Source: Paenimyroides aestuarii (lineage in GTDB: Bacteria; Bacteroidota; Bacteroidia; Flavobacteriales; Flavobacteriaceae). Taken from it: a DNA stretch of 64,000 bases. Numbering within the stretch: the first letter of the stretch is position 1; the number at the start of each line of letters is the position of its first letter. The translations under genes were made by a program, and so were the position numbers. Below are positions 43,986 through 53,355 of the stretch, piece by piece. The notes beneath the pieces were generated by a model. The model ran no database searches. It was not told the origin of the DNA and was given only the letters and a program-made list of their open reading frames with translations. The DNA lies in contig NZ_CP102382.1 in the NCBI RefSeq assembly GCF_024628805.1, positions 248,001-312,000 of the forward strand, read 5' to 3'.

Positions 43986-44255
43986 GATTTTGTTTTTTGA
44001 TAAGTAACAAATATAACAAGCTTAAAACAAGAACGAAAAAGATTTGATTATTTTTTTTTGAAGAAATGAAATAACAGATCGTATTACACAAGATTTTTGT
44101 TGTTTGATGAAAATGTTATTAAAACACCATTGCCGAAACATTAATAATTATAAAACAAAAGAAATGATTCTTTTTTTTAACATTTTAAATATAATTGGTA
44201 TATTGCGGGTATATATGTTAGTAGCAGTCTTAAAAAGAAATAATAGTGTAATTTA

Positions 44256-45773
44256 ATGGTAAGAAAAAAAATAAATCCAAATAGAGATAGAGATTTTGTT
44301 AACGGTTTAGATTTAACTAAGGAAAAGGTATATCCAAAATTTCTAAAAACAATTGAACTTGAACCATTTCGACATATTAAATCACTAAAAGTAAATTTTA
44401 ATCATCCTATATCGGTTATATCTGGAACTAACAGATCAGGTAAATCTACTATATTAATGGCCATCGCTTGTAGTCATTTCAACTTCATTAAAAGAAATTC
44501 ACAAAATGGTAATTTAGAAAGACATACTTGGGGTTCTTTAATGCAATTTACAAATAGAGATATTCAAACGGAAGATTGGACTTACCATATAACTTACAAG
44601 CTAGGCGACAAAACTGAAAGAAAAAGAGGACAAAGAAAAAAGACAACAAAAAAGTGGAATGGAATTGGAAAAAAAGAATCCCAATTTGATTTTCGAGATG
44701 TCGTTTTTATTGACTTAGATAGAATATCACCAGCTAGAAATTTTAGTAAAGTTATATACAATAAATCAAAAAAATCAATAGGAACACAAATCTCACCTTC
44801 TAATTCAGCATTAATTGAAGAATATATTTCCTATATTTTAGAAGAAACGTTCACTTTAAATAAATTAGCAACTTACCAAGATAAGGATATATTTAAGTAC
44901 AAAAATGTTAATGAGTATTCAAGTTATAATGCAGCTACCGGAGAAGAAGTTCTTGCGAAAATAATCATTGACATAGTTGAAGCTAAGAAAGATTCTTTAA
45001 TTCTGATTGATGAGATAGAAGTCGGATTACACCCAAAAGTTCAAAGAAAACTTATTGAAGTTTTATATAACATTTCACAAAATGATAATAAACAATTTAT
45101 TTTAACATCTCATTCTCAAACAATATTATCAAGCCTGCCTGATATTTCAAGAGTTTTTCTTGAAAAAGATTATCATGGAAATTTTAAATGTATACAAAAT
45201 ATTAGTGTAAATGCTGCTTTATCAAAAATGGATTCACAATCTTATCCTTTGATTGATTTGTATTGTGAAGATGATATAGCGAAGAAAATAATTAGCAAGA
45301 TTTTACAAAATTTACAAACTACTCATAATTTAACTAATGTAAAGAACTTAGTAAACATAATTGTTAGTGGTAGTGCTGAAAAAACTCATAATTATTTTAT
45401 TGTACATAAAGAAACTTATGATTATAAAAAAATTAAAACTGGATTTGCTTGTATTTTAGATGGTGATATGAGAAATAATTATGCTTTAGATGATAATTTA
45501 CATTTCTTATACTCTAGTAAAAGTCCTGAATATTTTTTAACAAAAGAGTATTTAAACGTTAATCCTAATTCAACTTTAGACTATCATTTAAAGAATTCTG
45601 ACAATCATTGTTTATTTGACAAAATGAATGAATTGAATATAGGTAACACAAAAGATGAAGTTTTCGAGTTATGTTGGTCAGTTTTTAAAGATACCCCAGA
45701 TGGAATTATTTATATAAACGAGCTTGAAAATTTTATAATTCAAATGTTACAAAAATATTCTCCTCACTTATGA
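44256..45773 (+). CDS. OLD-like AAA ATPase with Toprim-like C-terminal region (candidate defence gene)
   Basis: A 505-residue protein. The ATPase has Walker A GTNRSGKST at residues 57-65, an ABC-type signature-like ATGEEVLAKIIIDI, Walker B SLILIDEIEVGLHPKVQ at about 246-262 and the H-loop ILTSHSQ near 283. The C-terminal third has Toprim-like acidic motifs: IDLYCEDDIAKKII near 332 and GFACILDGDMRNNY near 400. This is the layout of OLD nucleases and of ATPase subunits in Gabija- or PARIS-like antiviral systems. No helicase, Toprim protein, reverse transcriptase or other partner gene is adjacent, so it would be a single-gene system or an incomplete one. Base use is markedly AT-rich (AAA, AGA, ATA codons) compared with maeB beside it, suggesting acquisition by transfer. 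Confidence 0.8.
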   Translation: MVRKKINPNRDRDFVNGLDLTKEKVYPKFLKTIELEPFRHIKSLKVNFNHPISVISGTNRSGKSTILMAIACSHFNFIKRNSQNGNLERHTWGSLMQFTNRDIQTEDWTYHITYKLGDKTERKRGQRKKTTKKWNGIGKKESQFDFRDVVFIDLDRISPARNFSKVIYNKSKKSIGTQISPSNSALIEEYISYILEETFTLNKLATYQDKDIFKYKNVNEYSSYNAATGEEVLAKIIIDIVEAKKDSLILIDEIEVGLHPKVQRKLIEVLYNISQNDNKQFILTSHSQTILSSLPDISRVFLEKDYHGNFKCIQNISVNAALSKMDSQSYPLIDLYCEDDIAKKIISKILQNLQTTHNLTNVKNLVNIIVSGSAEKTHNYFIVHKETYDYKKIKTGFACILDGDMRNNYALDDNLHFLYSSKSPEYFLTKEYLNVNPNSTLDYHLKNSDNHCLFDKMNELNIGNTKDEVFELCWSVFKDTPDGIIYINELENFIIQMLQKYSPHL

Positions 45774-45781
45774 TTTTCACT

Positions 45782-45803
45782 AACACTATATTAAAAAATA
45801 GTG
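45782..45803 (+). terminator. Weak hairpin after the AAA ATPase gene
   Basis: ACACTA and TAGTGT flank an AT-only loop about 10 bases after the stop codon. No T-run follows, so this is only a candidate. Confidence 0.35.
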
Positions 45804-45857
45804 TACCAAGTAAAACATAATCCCCTACTGGCGCCAACATCTTGCAATTATAGGAAA

Positions 45858-45886
45858 CACAAGCGTGACGCTTACGTTAGCGTGCG
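45858..45886. repeat. Overlapping palindromes downstream of the AAA ATPase gene
   Basis: AAGCGT G ACGCTT (45861-45873) is a perfect 13-base palindrome that overlaps a second one, CGCT TACGTT AGCG. This looks like a REP element. It lies in the 200-base gap between the AAA gene and the truncated queG tail and has no second copy in the window. Confidence 0.5.
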
Positions 45887-45926
45887 AGAAAATAGATACA
45901 AAAAAATTAAAAATCGTCTTTATTCA

Positions 45927-45968
45927 AAAACCCAATATTCCGCATCAACCCCGAAAATTTGGTACGTT
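45927..45968 (-). pseudogene. Duplicated 3' tail of queG (junction 1)
   Basis: Reading leftward from GTACC at 45965, the minus strand encodes [15 protein letters not shown], matching the last residues of the intact QueG (53787-53850). One substitution distinguishes it within the shared block. It lies directly after the stop codon of the barrel gene at 45981, and the match breaks off at about 45927 into unrelated DNA. It is too short to be a gene and is best read as a duplication footprint. Confidence 0.8.
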
Positions 45969-45980
45969 TCATGGGTGATA

Positions 45981-48638
45981 TTACAACTTATACTGTATCG
46001 ATAACAAAACAGCACGTGGAAATATATATATAATTGTATTACTTGTTGTAAAATCAGAAAAACTAACTTCGTTTTTAATACCTGTATTTAATAAGTTATT
46101 TCCTTTAAGCATAAAAGTCCAAGCAGAATTTTCTTTGTGAAATTCACAATAGGCATTTGCTTGTTCTACAATTGTTTTGGTGTTTTGAAAAGCCGTCTTA
46201 GACCAGTTATAATCGGCTTTTGCTATAAAATGCTTTAAAAATTTGCTTTCAACCTTTGCAGAAAACCAATCGGTATATGATTTGTTATCAACACTGCTGT
46301 ATAATTGACTAAACGACTTCGTGTAACTTAAATTGATATTAGGTGCTTGTTTGAACAATGTTTTGAAACCGCTACCAATGCTTTGGGAATTTCTTTTAGA
46401 AGGAACATCTATATTGTTGGTTACTTGTGTGTATGTACTAAACCCTAAGCTTGCATTGGCGTTAACTTCTATTTTTTTTAGGCGTTTACTTGCATAAGCA
46501 GAAAAATCTATGTTGGTGTCGGGTTGGTTGCTCATCACGGTGGTGTATAATTGATCAATACCATTTAAATCTACCTGATTGCGGATGTTTTTACTACGTT
46601 GACTGTAATTGATTGAAGTGTGAATATTTATTCCAGAATATATATTGAATTTAGAATATTGAAGACTAGCGTTTTGGTATTGTAAATTTTGCAGCAGTGC
46701 ATTTCCTCTAAACAAAGCGTTGAACGAATTTACTTGCCAGCGATTGGCATAATTCTTTGCATCTAAATATGAATTTTTTATTGAATAAAAGAAATTCATT
46801 GACTCTGAATTATTAAATTCATATCCTAATTTAACTTCTGGTTCAATTGTGTTTTTCTCAAAAGTGAACCGCTGTGTTGGATAGGTGTTTTGAAGTTGGT
46901 AATGATGTATGAAAATACCTATAGTTGAAGTAAATTTTTTGTATAAAAACTTATATTCAATACCAGCAAACGGGTTATTTAAACGGTATGTCAACTGATT
47001 TCCAAAACCAAAATCTTCTAGATTATTCCAGTTACTGTTATTGGTGTAGTTATTTTGAGTGTTTAAATCGGTAAAAGTGCCATTATAACCTAGTGTGGTA
47101 TAAAAATGGTGCTTTTTAGCAGCAATCCAATAGTGTTTTGCATTTATTTGAATGGTGTTTTGGTTTACTGTTTGTATTTCATTAAGCAAATAATGATCTG
47201 CTGTTTGCCAAGGAATATATGATGATAAAAAGGCTTTGTTTGAAAACCAATTGTATTGTGGTGTTTCTTTATTAAATGAATGTACAATTCCGAATGATGT
47301 TTTATGTTTTCTATTAATTGTTTTAAGATATTCAAATAGTTGAGATAAACTAAAGTTAACAGAGTTACTTTTAATATCAAGTTTATTGTTTGAGTTGTTA
47401 TTTTGCGATAAAATGTTACCACTGTTGTTATTGTTTGTTGCGGCAAATTGCAGGTTGTAATTAAAGGTTGTGTTCTTGTCTTTTTTGTAATCAGCGATTA
47501 TTTTACCTGATAACAACCTATTTCTTTGATTAAAGGAACTCCATCGGTTTTCAAAACTGATTATATCTGACTGCAAATAGTTTATATATTGCTCTGTTTG
47601 TGAACGAATCCAGTTTTTATTCATTAAAAAAACACCTTTTACATCCCATTTTTTACTAAAAGCATATCGAATATCACTCGCTATAAATTGATTCTTATTT
47701 TCAAGCACATTAGTTTTGGGTTCTAAGTAAGTATATAAGTTAATCAATTGTTGCTGATTAATAGTACTACGAACAAATACACTTTTAAATCCTTCAAAAC
47801 GATTAACATCATCATAGGTTAACTGTTGTGAACCAAAATTGTTGGCGTTTGTAATAAAACTCCAATTAAAACGTGAAGAATAATAAAAAGTTGTAGCATT
47901 TGCATCATAATACTTGTTATTTCCATAACCAGCTCGTATATCTCCAAAAACAAATTTCTTTTTATCTTCTTTTAGTTTAATATTCATTGCCAAATCATCA
48001 GACCCTGAAACTTCTTTCATGTGGGCAACTTCGGTAAAATGGTCAATTACTTCCACTTTATCCACCGCATCGGCAGGAATGTTTTCTACGCCCAATTTAG
48101 TGCCGCCACCAAAAAAACTATTGCCTTCTACCATGAATTGGGTAACGGTTTTGCCTTGAACTTTTATTTTCCCACTATCAGTTACTTCCACACCGGGTAG
48201 TTTTTGTAATTGGTCTTTTAGTTTGCGTTCGGTGCCGTTCATAAAAGCAGCCACATCATAAATAAGCGTATCTTTTTTAACGATAACAGGTTGGTAATCG
48301 TAATCTATTACAATTTCTTCTAATAATTCGTCTTTGGGTGTAAGTATAAAATCATAAGTAGCTGGAGCATTTTGGTAATTGTATTCCAAAGAGAAGCTTT
48401 CATAGCCCATATAGTTTACGGTGATGGTGTAATTGGTTTCTTTATTTAATTCAAGCTTATATCGCCCTAAATGATCGGTAATAGTAAATTGGGTTTTTGT
48501 TGCACTATCAATCGCTTTAGCTATAATAGTAGCATTTTCTAAAGGAGTATTAACTTCAGATGTTACAATACCTTTAAGCGTTTGTGCATTTGCAAAAGAA
48601 GTATAAAAAAATAAAATGTAAATATATAGTGTTTTCAA
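45981..48638 (-). CDS. Outer-membrane beta-barrel protein with carboxypeptidase regulatory-like domain, cassette copy 1
   Basis: An 885-residue protein with signal peptide (LYIYILFFYTSFANAQ). Residues 18-110 form a CarboxypepD-reg-like beta-sandwich (LKGIVTSEVNTPLENATIIA, YKLELNKETNYTITVNYMGY). A plug-like region follows (TLIYDVAAFMNGTERKLKDQ, LPGVEVTDSGKIKVQGKTVT, ADAVDKVEVIDHF), then an OMP_b-brl_3 type barrel to the end (IIYIFPRAVLLSIQYKL). This is the TonB-receptor-like family that usually accompanies GLPGLI proteins. It lies 38 bases after a GLPGLI gene. Large parts are identical to the copy at 49883-52534, while residues about 240-450 differ strongly, including much of the first half of the barrel. 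Substrate unknown; peptide or metal uptake or export is possible. Confidence 0.88.
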   Translation of the reverse strand: MKTLYIYILFFYTSFANAQTLKGIVTSEVNTPLENATIIAKAIDSATKTQFTITDHLGRYKLELNKETNYTITVNYMGYESFSLEYNYQNAPATYDFILTPKDELLEEIVIDYDYQPVIVKKDTLIYDVAAFMNGTERKLKDQLQKLPGVEVTDSGKIKVQGKTVTQFMVEGNSFFGGGTKLGVENIPADAVDKVEVIDHFTEVAHMKEVSGSDDLAMNIKLKEDKKKFVFGDIRAGYGNNKYYDANATTFYYSSRFNWSFITNANNFGSQQLTYDDVNRFEGFKSVFVRSTINQQQLINLYTYLEPKTNVLENKNQFIASDIRYAFSKKWDVKGVFLMNKNWIRSQTEQYINYLQSDIISFENRWSSFNQRNRLLSGKIIADYKKDKNTTFNYNLQFAATNNNNSGNILSQNNNSNNKLDIKSNSVNFSLSQLFEYLKTINRKHKTSFGIVHSFNKETPQYNWFSNKAFLSSYIPWQTADHYLLNEIQTVNQNTIQINAKHYWIAAKKHHFYTTLGYNGTFTDLNTQNNYTNNSNWNNLEDFGFGNQLTYRLNNPFAGIEYKFLYKKFTSTIGIFIHHYQLQNTYPTQRFTFEKNTIEPEVKLGYEFNNSESMNFFYSIKNSYLDAKNYANRWQVNSFNALFRGNALLQNLQYQNASLQYSKFNIYSGINIHTSINYSQRSKNIRNQVDLNGIDQLYTTVMSNQPDTNIDFSAYASKRLKKIEVNANASLGFSTYTQVTNNIDVPSKRNSQSIGSGFKTLFKQAPNINLSYTKSFSQLYSSVDNKSYTDWFSAKVESKFLKHFIAKADYNWSKTAFQNTKTIVEQANAYCEFHKENSAWTFMLKGNNLLNTGIKNEVSFSDFTTSNTIIYIFPRAVLLSIQYKL

Positions 48639-48676
48639 TTTTCGGATTGTTTAAATAATCTCTAAAAATTTGAATT

Positions 48677-49348
48677 TTAATAACCAAGTTGTTGTTTTAA
48701 TAATTCAATGTATCGCTCATCAGATAGTTCATCTCCTTCAAATGTAACAGCATCAATATCTATTGTATTGTCATTAAACTTAATCTTTTCTAACTTAAAA
48801 ATTTGATAATTATTAAAAACGCTATAAACAACTAAACCTGGTAGATTTGTAAAGTACTTGGGACCTATTGGATAAGGAATTTCTGGCGTAAACCAAGCTT
48901 CGATAGGATATGATTTAAGAGGGTTGATAACGTCTTTGTAAACACCAGTCGCCTTTATACAGGTGTAACCAGATATCTCTTTAGTTTCTTTGGTTACTGT
49001 CCAGATTGGGATATTGGAATCAGTAAAAACATACTTTTTGTCAAATTCGGTATTATATTGAAACTTCTTAGTTTTATATATATATTTCACAGGATCGTAA
49101 CATCCTCCTATGGCGTCAGACATATCTTTGATGTTGTTCTCAACATTGTAAGAAGTATAGTAGGAGTTTTGGTTGTTAAAATACAGATAGAATTCATTGT
49201 CTTCTGCCAAAGGTCCAATATTGTCTTTCTGTTGGGTGCTACCGGTGATAGGGTTTGCTTCTATTTTTAAAGAATAAACAGCTTTGTGTGTTTGGCAATA
49301 GCAGCTATTTAGAAATAAAACAAAACTTAAAAGTAAAATTGGTTTCAT
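48677..49348 (-). CDS. GLPGLI family protein, cassette copy 1
   Basis: A 223-residue secreted protein with signal KPILLLSFVLFLNSCYCQ. The family hallmark appears as FTNLPGLVVYSVFNNYQI, and KEISGYTCIKATGVYKDV plus IEAWFTPEIPYPIGPKYF are the usual GLPGLI blocks. GLPGLI proteins (TIGR01200) are Bacteroidota proteins of unknown function, typically paired with the barrel family encoded next door, and probably act in the periplasm or at the outer membrane. The protein is clearly homologous to, but much diverged from, the copy at 52600-53295. Confidence 0.88.
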   Translation of the reverse strand: MKPILLLSFVLFLNSCYCQTHKAVYSLKIEANPITGSTQQKDNIGPLAEDNEFYLYFNNQNSYYTSYNVENNIKDMSDAIGGCYDPVKYIYKTKKFQYNTEFDKKYVFTDSNIPIWTVTKETKEISGYTCIKATGVYKDVINPLKSYPIEAWFTPEIPYPIGPKYFTNLPGLVVYSVFNNYQIFKLEKIKFNDNTIDIDAVTFEGDELSDERYIELLKQQLGY

Positions 49349-49371
49349 ATCAAATAATTTTGAGTTAGAGT

Positions 49372-49396
49372 AAGGAGGAATGGTTCATTCCTCCTT
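49372..49396 (-). terminator. Hairpin between peptide gene and GLPGLI gene, copy 1
   Basis: A 9-bp stem, AAGGAGGAA with TTCCTCCTT, with a 7-base loop, lies between the small peptide gene stop (49402) and the GLPGLI start (49348). A T-run is weak, so partial termination is likely: more transcript of the peptide gene than of the downstream genes. Confidence 0.6.
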
Positions 49397-49401
49397 AAAT
49401 A

Positions 49402-49674
49402 TTAAGCTGTAATAGGTGATCGAGATATGGTGTCTGGTTGACGTTCATAAGTTTTTGTAGTTGATCTACCTTGAATGCATCCGTCATAATAAGCCTTTCT
49501 TAGCTTACTAGCTTCTCCTGGAGTAAGACCGTCTTGATCATTAATGTATTCATCTGCTTTTTTATCGCAATAAGTTTTGTCAGAAGACTTTATTATTACA
49601 ACTTCTTTAACCTGCGCCGAAGCACTACCTGCAAAAGCAACTATTGCTAATGCACTAAAAATTAATTTTTTCAT
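49402..49674 (-). CDS. Small secreted two-Cys peptide, cassette copy 1
   Basis: A 90-residue protein. The leader KKLIFSALAIVAFAGSASAQ is almost the same as in the paralogue at 53356-53682, but the mature part is quite different. Two Cys (TYCDKK and YYDGCIQ) are separated by about 30 residues with GLTPGEASKLRKAYYDGC between, which parallels the GYTHNQATRRANQNFDKC of the paralogue. A disulfide is plausible after export. The first gene of the cassette, it is preceded by an 18-unit triplet repeat and followed by a hairpin. Family not recognised. Confidence 0.75.
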   Translation of the reverse strand: MKKLIFSALAIVAFAGSASAQVKEVVIIKSSDKTYCDKKADEYINDQDGLTPGEASKLRKAYYDGCIQGRSTTKTYERQPDTISRSPITA

Positions 49675-49705
49675 GTTTTTTATATTTTATGTTAAACATG
49701 GTGCG

Positions 49706-49760
<55 letters not shown>

Positions 49761-49810
49761 CGTGCAAATTTTTATGTTAAAATAACATAAAAATGCGATG
49801 ACTTTTTTAT

Positions 49811-49866
49811 AAATATTTAATGATTCAAAAAAAACAATATTCCGCATCAACCCCGAAAATTTGGTA
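49811..49866 (-). pseudogene. Duplicated 3' tail of queG (junction 2)
   Basis: The minus strand carries AAACGTACCAAATTTTCGGG and onward, encoding [12 protein letters not shown], then a 1-base-shifted version of the queG end (extra A's in the AAAA run). It lies between the barrel gene of copy 2 (stop 49883) and the microsatellite of copy 1. The match continues through the queG stop and into the upstream flank of the peptide gene, showing that the duplicated unit starts within queG. Confidence 0.85.
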
Positions 49867-49882
49867 CGTTTCATGGGTGATA

Positions 49883-52534
49883 TTACAACTTATACTGTAT
49901 CGATAACAAAACAGCACGTGGAAATATATATATAATTGTATTACTTGTTGTAAAATCAGAAAAACTAACTTCGTTTTTAATACCTGTATTTAATAAGTTA
50001 TTTCCTTTAAGCATAAAAGTCCAAGCAGAATTTTCTTTGTGAAATTCACAATAGGCATTTGCTTGTTCTACAATTGTTTTGGTGTTTTGAAAAGCCGTCT
50101 TAGACCAGTTATAATCGGCTTTTGCTATAAAATGCTTTAAAAATTTGCTTTCAACCTTTGCAGAAAACCAATCGGTATATGATTTGTTATCAACACTGCT
50201 GTATAATTGACTAAACGACTTCGTGTAACTTAAATTGATATTAGGTGCTTGTTTGAACAATGTTTTGAAACCGCTACCAATGCTTTGGGAATTTCTTTTA
50301 GAAGGAACATCTATATTGTTGGTTACTTGTGTGTATGTACTAAACCCTAAGCTTGTATTGGCGTTAACTTCTATTTTTTTTAGGCGTTTACTTGCATAAG
50401 CAGAAAAATCTATGTTGGTGTCGGGTTGGTTGCTCATCACGGTGGTGTATAATTGATCAATACCATTTAAATCTACCTGATTGCGGATGTTTTTACTACG
50501 TTGACTGTAATTGATCGATGCATAGGTGTTAAGTCCTGAATACATACTAAATTTAGAATATCTTAAGTTTGCTCTTTGGTATTGTAAATTTTGCAGCAGT
50601 GCATTTCCTCTAAACAAAGCGTTGAATGAATTTACTTGCCAGCGATTGGCATAATTTTCTGCTTCTAAATAACTGTTGCTAAGGGAATAGTTTAAAACCA
50701 TGCTTTCTGATTTATTAAACTCGTATTCCATTTTAATCTCTGGTTCAATTGTGTTTTTCTCAAAAGTGAACCGCTGTGTTGGATAGGTGTTTTGAAGTTG
50801 GTAATGATGTATGAAAATGCCTATAGTTGAAGTAAATTTTTTGTATAAAAACTTATATTCAATACCAGCAAACGGGTTATTTAAACGGTATGTCAACTGA
50901 TTTCCAAAACCAAAATCTTCTAGATTATTCCAGTTACTGTTATTGGTGTAGTTATTCTGAGTGTTTAAATTGGTAAAAGTGCCATTATAACCTAGTGTGG
51001 TATAAAAATGGTGCTTTTTAGCAGCAATCCAATAGTGTTTCGCATTTATTTGAATGGTGTTTTGGTTTACTGTTTGTATTTCATTAAGCAAATAATGATC
51101 TGCTGCTTGCCAAGGAATATATGATGATAAAAAGGCTTTGTTTGAAAACCAATTGTATTGTGGTGTTTCTTTTTTATAAGATTGTGTAATAGCTAAAGTG
51201 CCTTTATGTTTTTTGGTAAATGTTTTGTGGAATTCTAATAATTGGGACAATGAAAAATTATCTACTTCACTAGTCGTTGTTAAACTCTTCTGTTCTAAAT
51301 TTGTATTAGAAATGATTGCTCCGTTGCGGTTATTTGCTGTTGCAGCCAACTGCAGGTTGTAATTATAAGTAGTGTTTTTGTTTTGGCGAAAATCTGCTGA
51401 TAATTTACCAGATAGCAACTCATTACGGTTGTTTGAACTGCTTGTGCGATTTTCAAAAGTGATGTCTTCTGCTTGTAAGTATTGTATGTTTTGATCTGTG
51501 CGGGATTGTAGCCAATTTTTATTAAAAAGCAATAAACCTTTCACATCCCATTTTTTATGAAAAGAATATCTAAAATCACTTGCAATGAATTGATTCTTAT
51601 TTTCAACCACATCGGTGTTAGGATTTACATATTGATACAAATTAATTAATTGCTGTTGATTGTTTTTAATATAAACACTTCGCAAGCCTTCAAATCTAAA
51701 AACATCTTCATAAGATAATAATTGTGAACCAAAATTATTAAGATTTCCAATAAAGCTCCAATTTACTTTTGGGGTATAATAAAACAAACTGGCATGGGTT
51801 TCGTAAAAATGGTTATTGCCATAGCCGGCACGTACATCTCCAAAAACAAATTTCTTTTTATCTTCTTTTAGTTTAATATTCATTGCCAAATCATCAGACC
51901 CTGAAACTTCTTTCATGTGGGCAACTTCGGTAAAATGGTCAATTACTTCCACTTTATCCACCGCATCGGCAGGAATGTTTTCTACGCCCAATTTAGTGCC
52001 GCCACCAAAAAAGCTGTTGCCCTCTACCATGAATTGGGTTACGGTTTTGCCTTGAACTTTAACTTGACCACTATCGGTCACCTCCACACCGGGTAGCTTT
52101 TCCAATTGATCTTTTAATTTACGTTCAGTGCCGTTCATAAAAGCAGCCACATCATAAATAAGCGTATCTTTTTTAACGATAACAGGTTGATAATCGTAAT
52201 CTATTACAATTTCTTCTAATAATTCGTCTTTGGGTGTAAGTATAAAATCATAAGTGGTTGGGGAATTTTGGTAATTGTATTCCAAGGTAACTCCTTCAAA
52301 ACCTATATAGTTTACAGTGATGGTATAATTGGTTTCTTTATCTAATTCAAGCTTGTATCGACCTAAATAATCGGCAATGGCAAATTTCATTCCTGCTTTG
52401 CCGTCTTTTGGCTTTGCCATTACGTTGGTGTTTTCCAATGGTTCTTCCTCGGTTGTTTTTACAACACCGCTTAGGGTTTGGGCATTGCCCAAATAGATAA
52501 ATAATAAAAATAAGTAAGTTAGTAAAGGTTTCAA
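49883..52534 (-). CDS. Outer-membrane beta-barrel protein with carboxypeptidase regulatory-like domain, cassette copy 2
   Basis: An 883-residue paralogue of the protein at 45981-48638 with the same layout: signal peptide (ending YLGNAQ), CarboxypepD-reg-like domain (LSGVVKTTEEEPLENTNVMA), plug-like region (QLEKLPGVEVTDSGQVKVQG) and barrel. The last 205 or so residues differ from copy 1 at only one position by eye (Thr for Ala in the NASL/NTSL block). Residues about 105-240 and 475-630 are also nearly identical, while the segments between are diverged. Such a block pattern indicates repeated gene conversion after duplication. It lies 65 bases after its GLPGLI gene. Confidence 0.88.
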   Translation of the reverse strand: MKPLLTYLFLLFIYLGNAQTLSGVVKTTEEEPLENTNVMAKPKDGKAGMKFAIADYLGRYKLELDKETNYTITVNYIGFEGVTLEYNYQNSPTTYDFILTPKDELLEEIVIDYDYQPVIVKKDTLIYDVAAFMNGTERKLKDQLEKLPGVEVTDSGQVKVQGKTVTQFMVEGNSFFGGGTKLGVENIPADAVDKVEVIDHFTEVAHMKEVSGSDDLAMNIKLKEDKKKFVFGDVRAGYGNNHFYETHASLFYYTPKVNWSFIGNLNNFGSQLLSYEDVFRFEGLRSVYIKNNQQQLINLYQYVNPNTDVVENKNQFIASDFRYSFHKKWDVKGLLLFNKNWLQSRTDQNIQYLQAEDITFENRTSSSNNRNELLSGKLSADFRQNKNTTYNYNLQLAATANNRNGAIISNTNLEQKSLTTTSEVDNFSLSQLLEFHKTFTKKHKGTLAITQSYKKETPQYNWFSNKAFLSSYIPWQAADHYLLNEIQTVNQNTIQINAKHYWIAAKKHHFYTTLGYNGTFTNLNTQNNYTNNSNWNNLEDFGFGNQLTYRLNNPFAGIEYKFLYKKFTSTIGIFIHHYQLQNTYPTQRFTFEKNTIEPEIKMEYEFNKSESMVLNYSLSNSYLEAENYANRWQVNSFNALFRGNALLQNLQYQRANLRYSKFSMYSGLNTYASINYSQRSKNIRNQVDLNGIDQLYTTVMSNQPDTNIDFSAYASKRLKKIEVNANTSLGFSTYTQVTNNIDVPSKRNSQSIGSGFKTLFKQAPNINLSYTKSFSQLYSSVDNKSYTDWFSAKVESKFLKHFIAKADYNWSKTAFQNTKTIVEQANAYCEFHKENSAWTFMLKGNNLLNTGIKNEVSFSDFTTSNTIIYIFPRAVLLSIQYKL

Positions 52535-52599
52535 AGATTTTATTACAGATTTTTTAGTTTTAATTGTTACCTAAAGTTGGAAACAAAATGAGTATTAAT

Positions 52600-53295
52600 T
52601 TATTTTCTATAATACTCAACTTCTTCATTAGTTATTCTAAGAAAGTCCGCTTCATTAATTTGCTTGCCTTTTGTTATAGGCGCTATCTTTTGTGTGTAAT
52701 TATTCGTAAATTCTATTTTTTTGGCAGCATACATTGTATAGCCAATTTGCAATTCCAAAATAAGTCCTGGTAAATTCATATAAATTTCAGGACCCGCTGC
52801 AACGGGAATTTCAGGTGCAAACCACGCTTCTATTTTTTGCTCATCGGGCGTAGTACCTACGGCTTTATATACTGTAAAATTATCAATACTTTTACTTTCA
52901 GCAGTTATGTTCCAATTATAGTTGGCCTTATCTTTTAATAAGTAATGTTCCGATTTAAATTCATAATAAAAGCTATAGGTGTATTCTTTATTGGTTAAAT
53001 TACAATAAACACTATATTCTGGCTGCGTTGAACTTTCAATAAATAAATCGGAAAAATAGTTATAATCAATAGGTAATGAACTTATTTCAAAATAACTTTC
53101 CGTGGACGTAAAATAAAGGTTAAACTCTATTTCGCTTGCTAGCTTTTGCGCATTACGTAAAGTTTGTTTATCAATCTCACGCAATAAGGCCCTTGGGTCA
53201 TCGCCAATAGTAATTTCATAAGTTACAACACCAGTGGTCTTTTGGGCAAAACAAACACTTGTAAAAAATAATAAATAAAGAAATTTTGTTTTCAT
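52600..53295 (-). CDS. GLPGLI family protein, cassette copy 2
   Basis: A 231-residue protein with signal KTKFLYLLFFTSVCFAQK. The hallmark reads YMNLPGLILELQIGYTMYAA, and KSIDNFTVYKAVGTTPDEQK, IEAWFAPEIPVAAGPEIYMN are the GLPGLI blocks. It belongs to the same family as copy 1, but sequence outside the hallmark blocks is poorly conserved, including an N-terminal helical insertion (DPRALLREIDKQTLRNAQKL). It lies between a terminator and the copy 2 barrel gene. Confidence 0.88.
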   Translation of the reverse strand: MKTKFLYLLFFTSVCFAQKTTGVVTYEITIGDDPRALLREIDKQTLRNAQKLASEIEFNLYFTSTESYFEISSLPIDYNYFSDLFIESSTQPEYSVYCNLTNKEYTYSFYYEFKSEHYLLKDKANYNWNITAESKSIDNFTVYKAVGTTPDEQKIEAWFAPEIPVAAGPEIYMNLPGLILELQIGYTMYAAKKIEFTNNYTQKIAPITKGKQINEADFLRITNEEVEYYRK

Positions 53296-53312
53296 AGTTT
53301 TTAATTAAAAGA

Positions 53313-53340
53313 GAGGCTGTCCAAAAAGTAGGACAGCCTT
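53313..53340 (-). terminator. Terminator between peptide gene and GLPGLI gene, copy 2
   Basis: A 9-bp stem, AGGCTGTCC with GGACAGCCT, 8-base loop, followed on the minus strand by CTCTTTTAATT. It has the same position as the hairpin in copy 1 but an unrelated sequence, so the feature is conserved in function and not just by descent. Confidence 0.7.
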
Positions 53341-53355
53341 TTGTTTTGTTTGATT

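Noticed and set aside
44256..45773. Complete Gabija or PARIS system
   Set aside because: No UvrD-like helicase or separate Toprim/DUF4435 gene lies next to the ATPase; only a single-gene assignment is supportable.
45801..46004. Small plus-strand frame after the AAA ATPase gene
   Set aside because: It spans a palindrome and the queG scar and overlaps the 3' end of the barrel gene in antisense; very basic composition without family signals.
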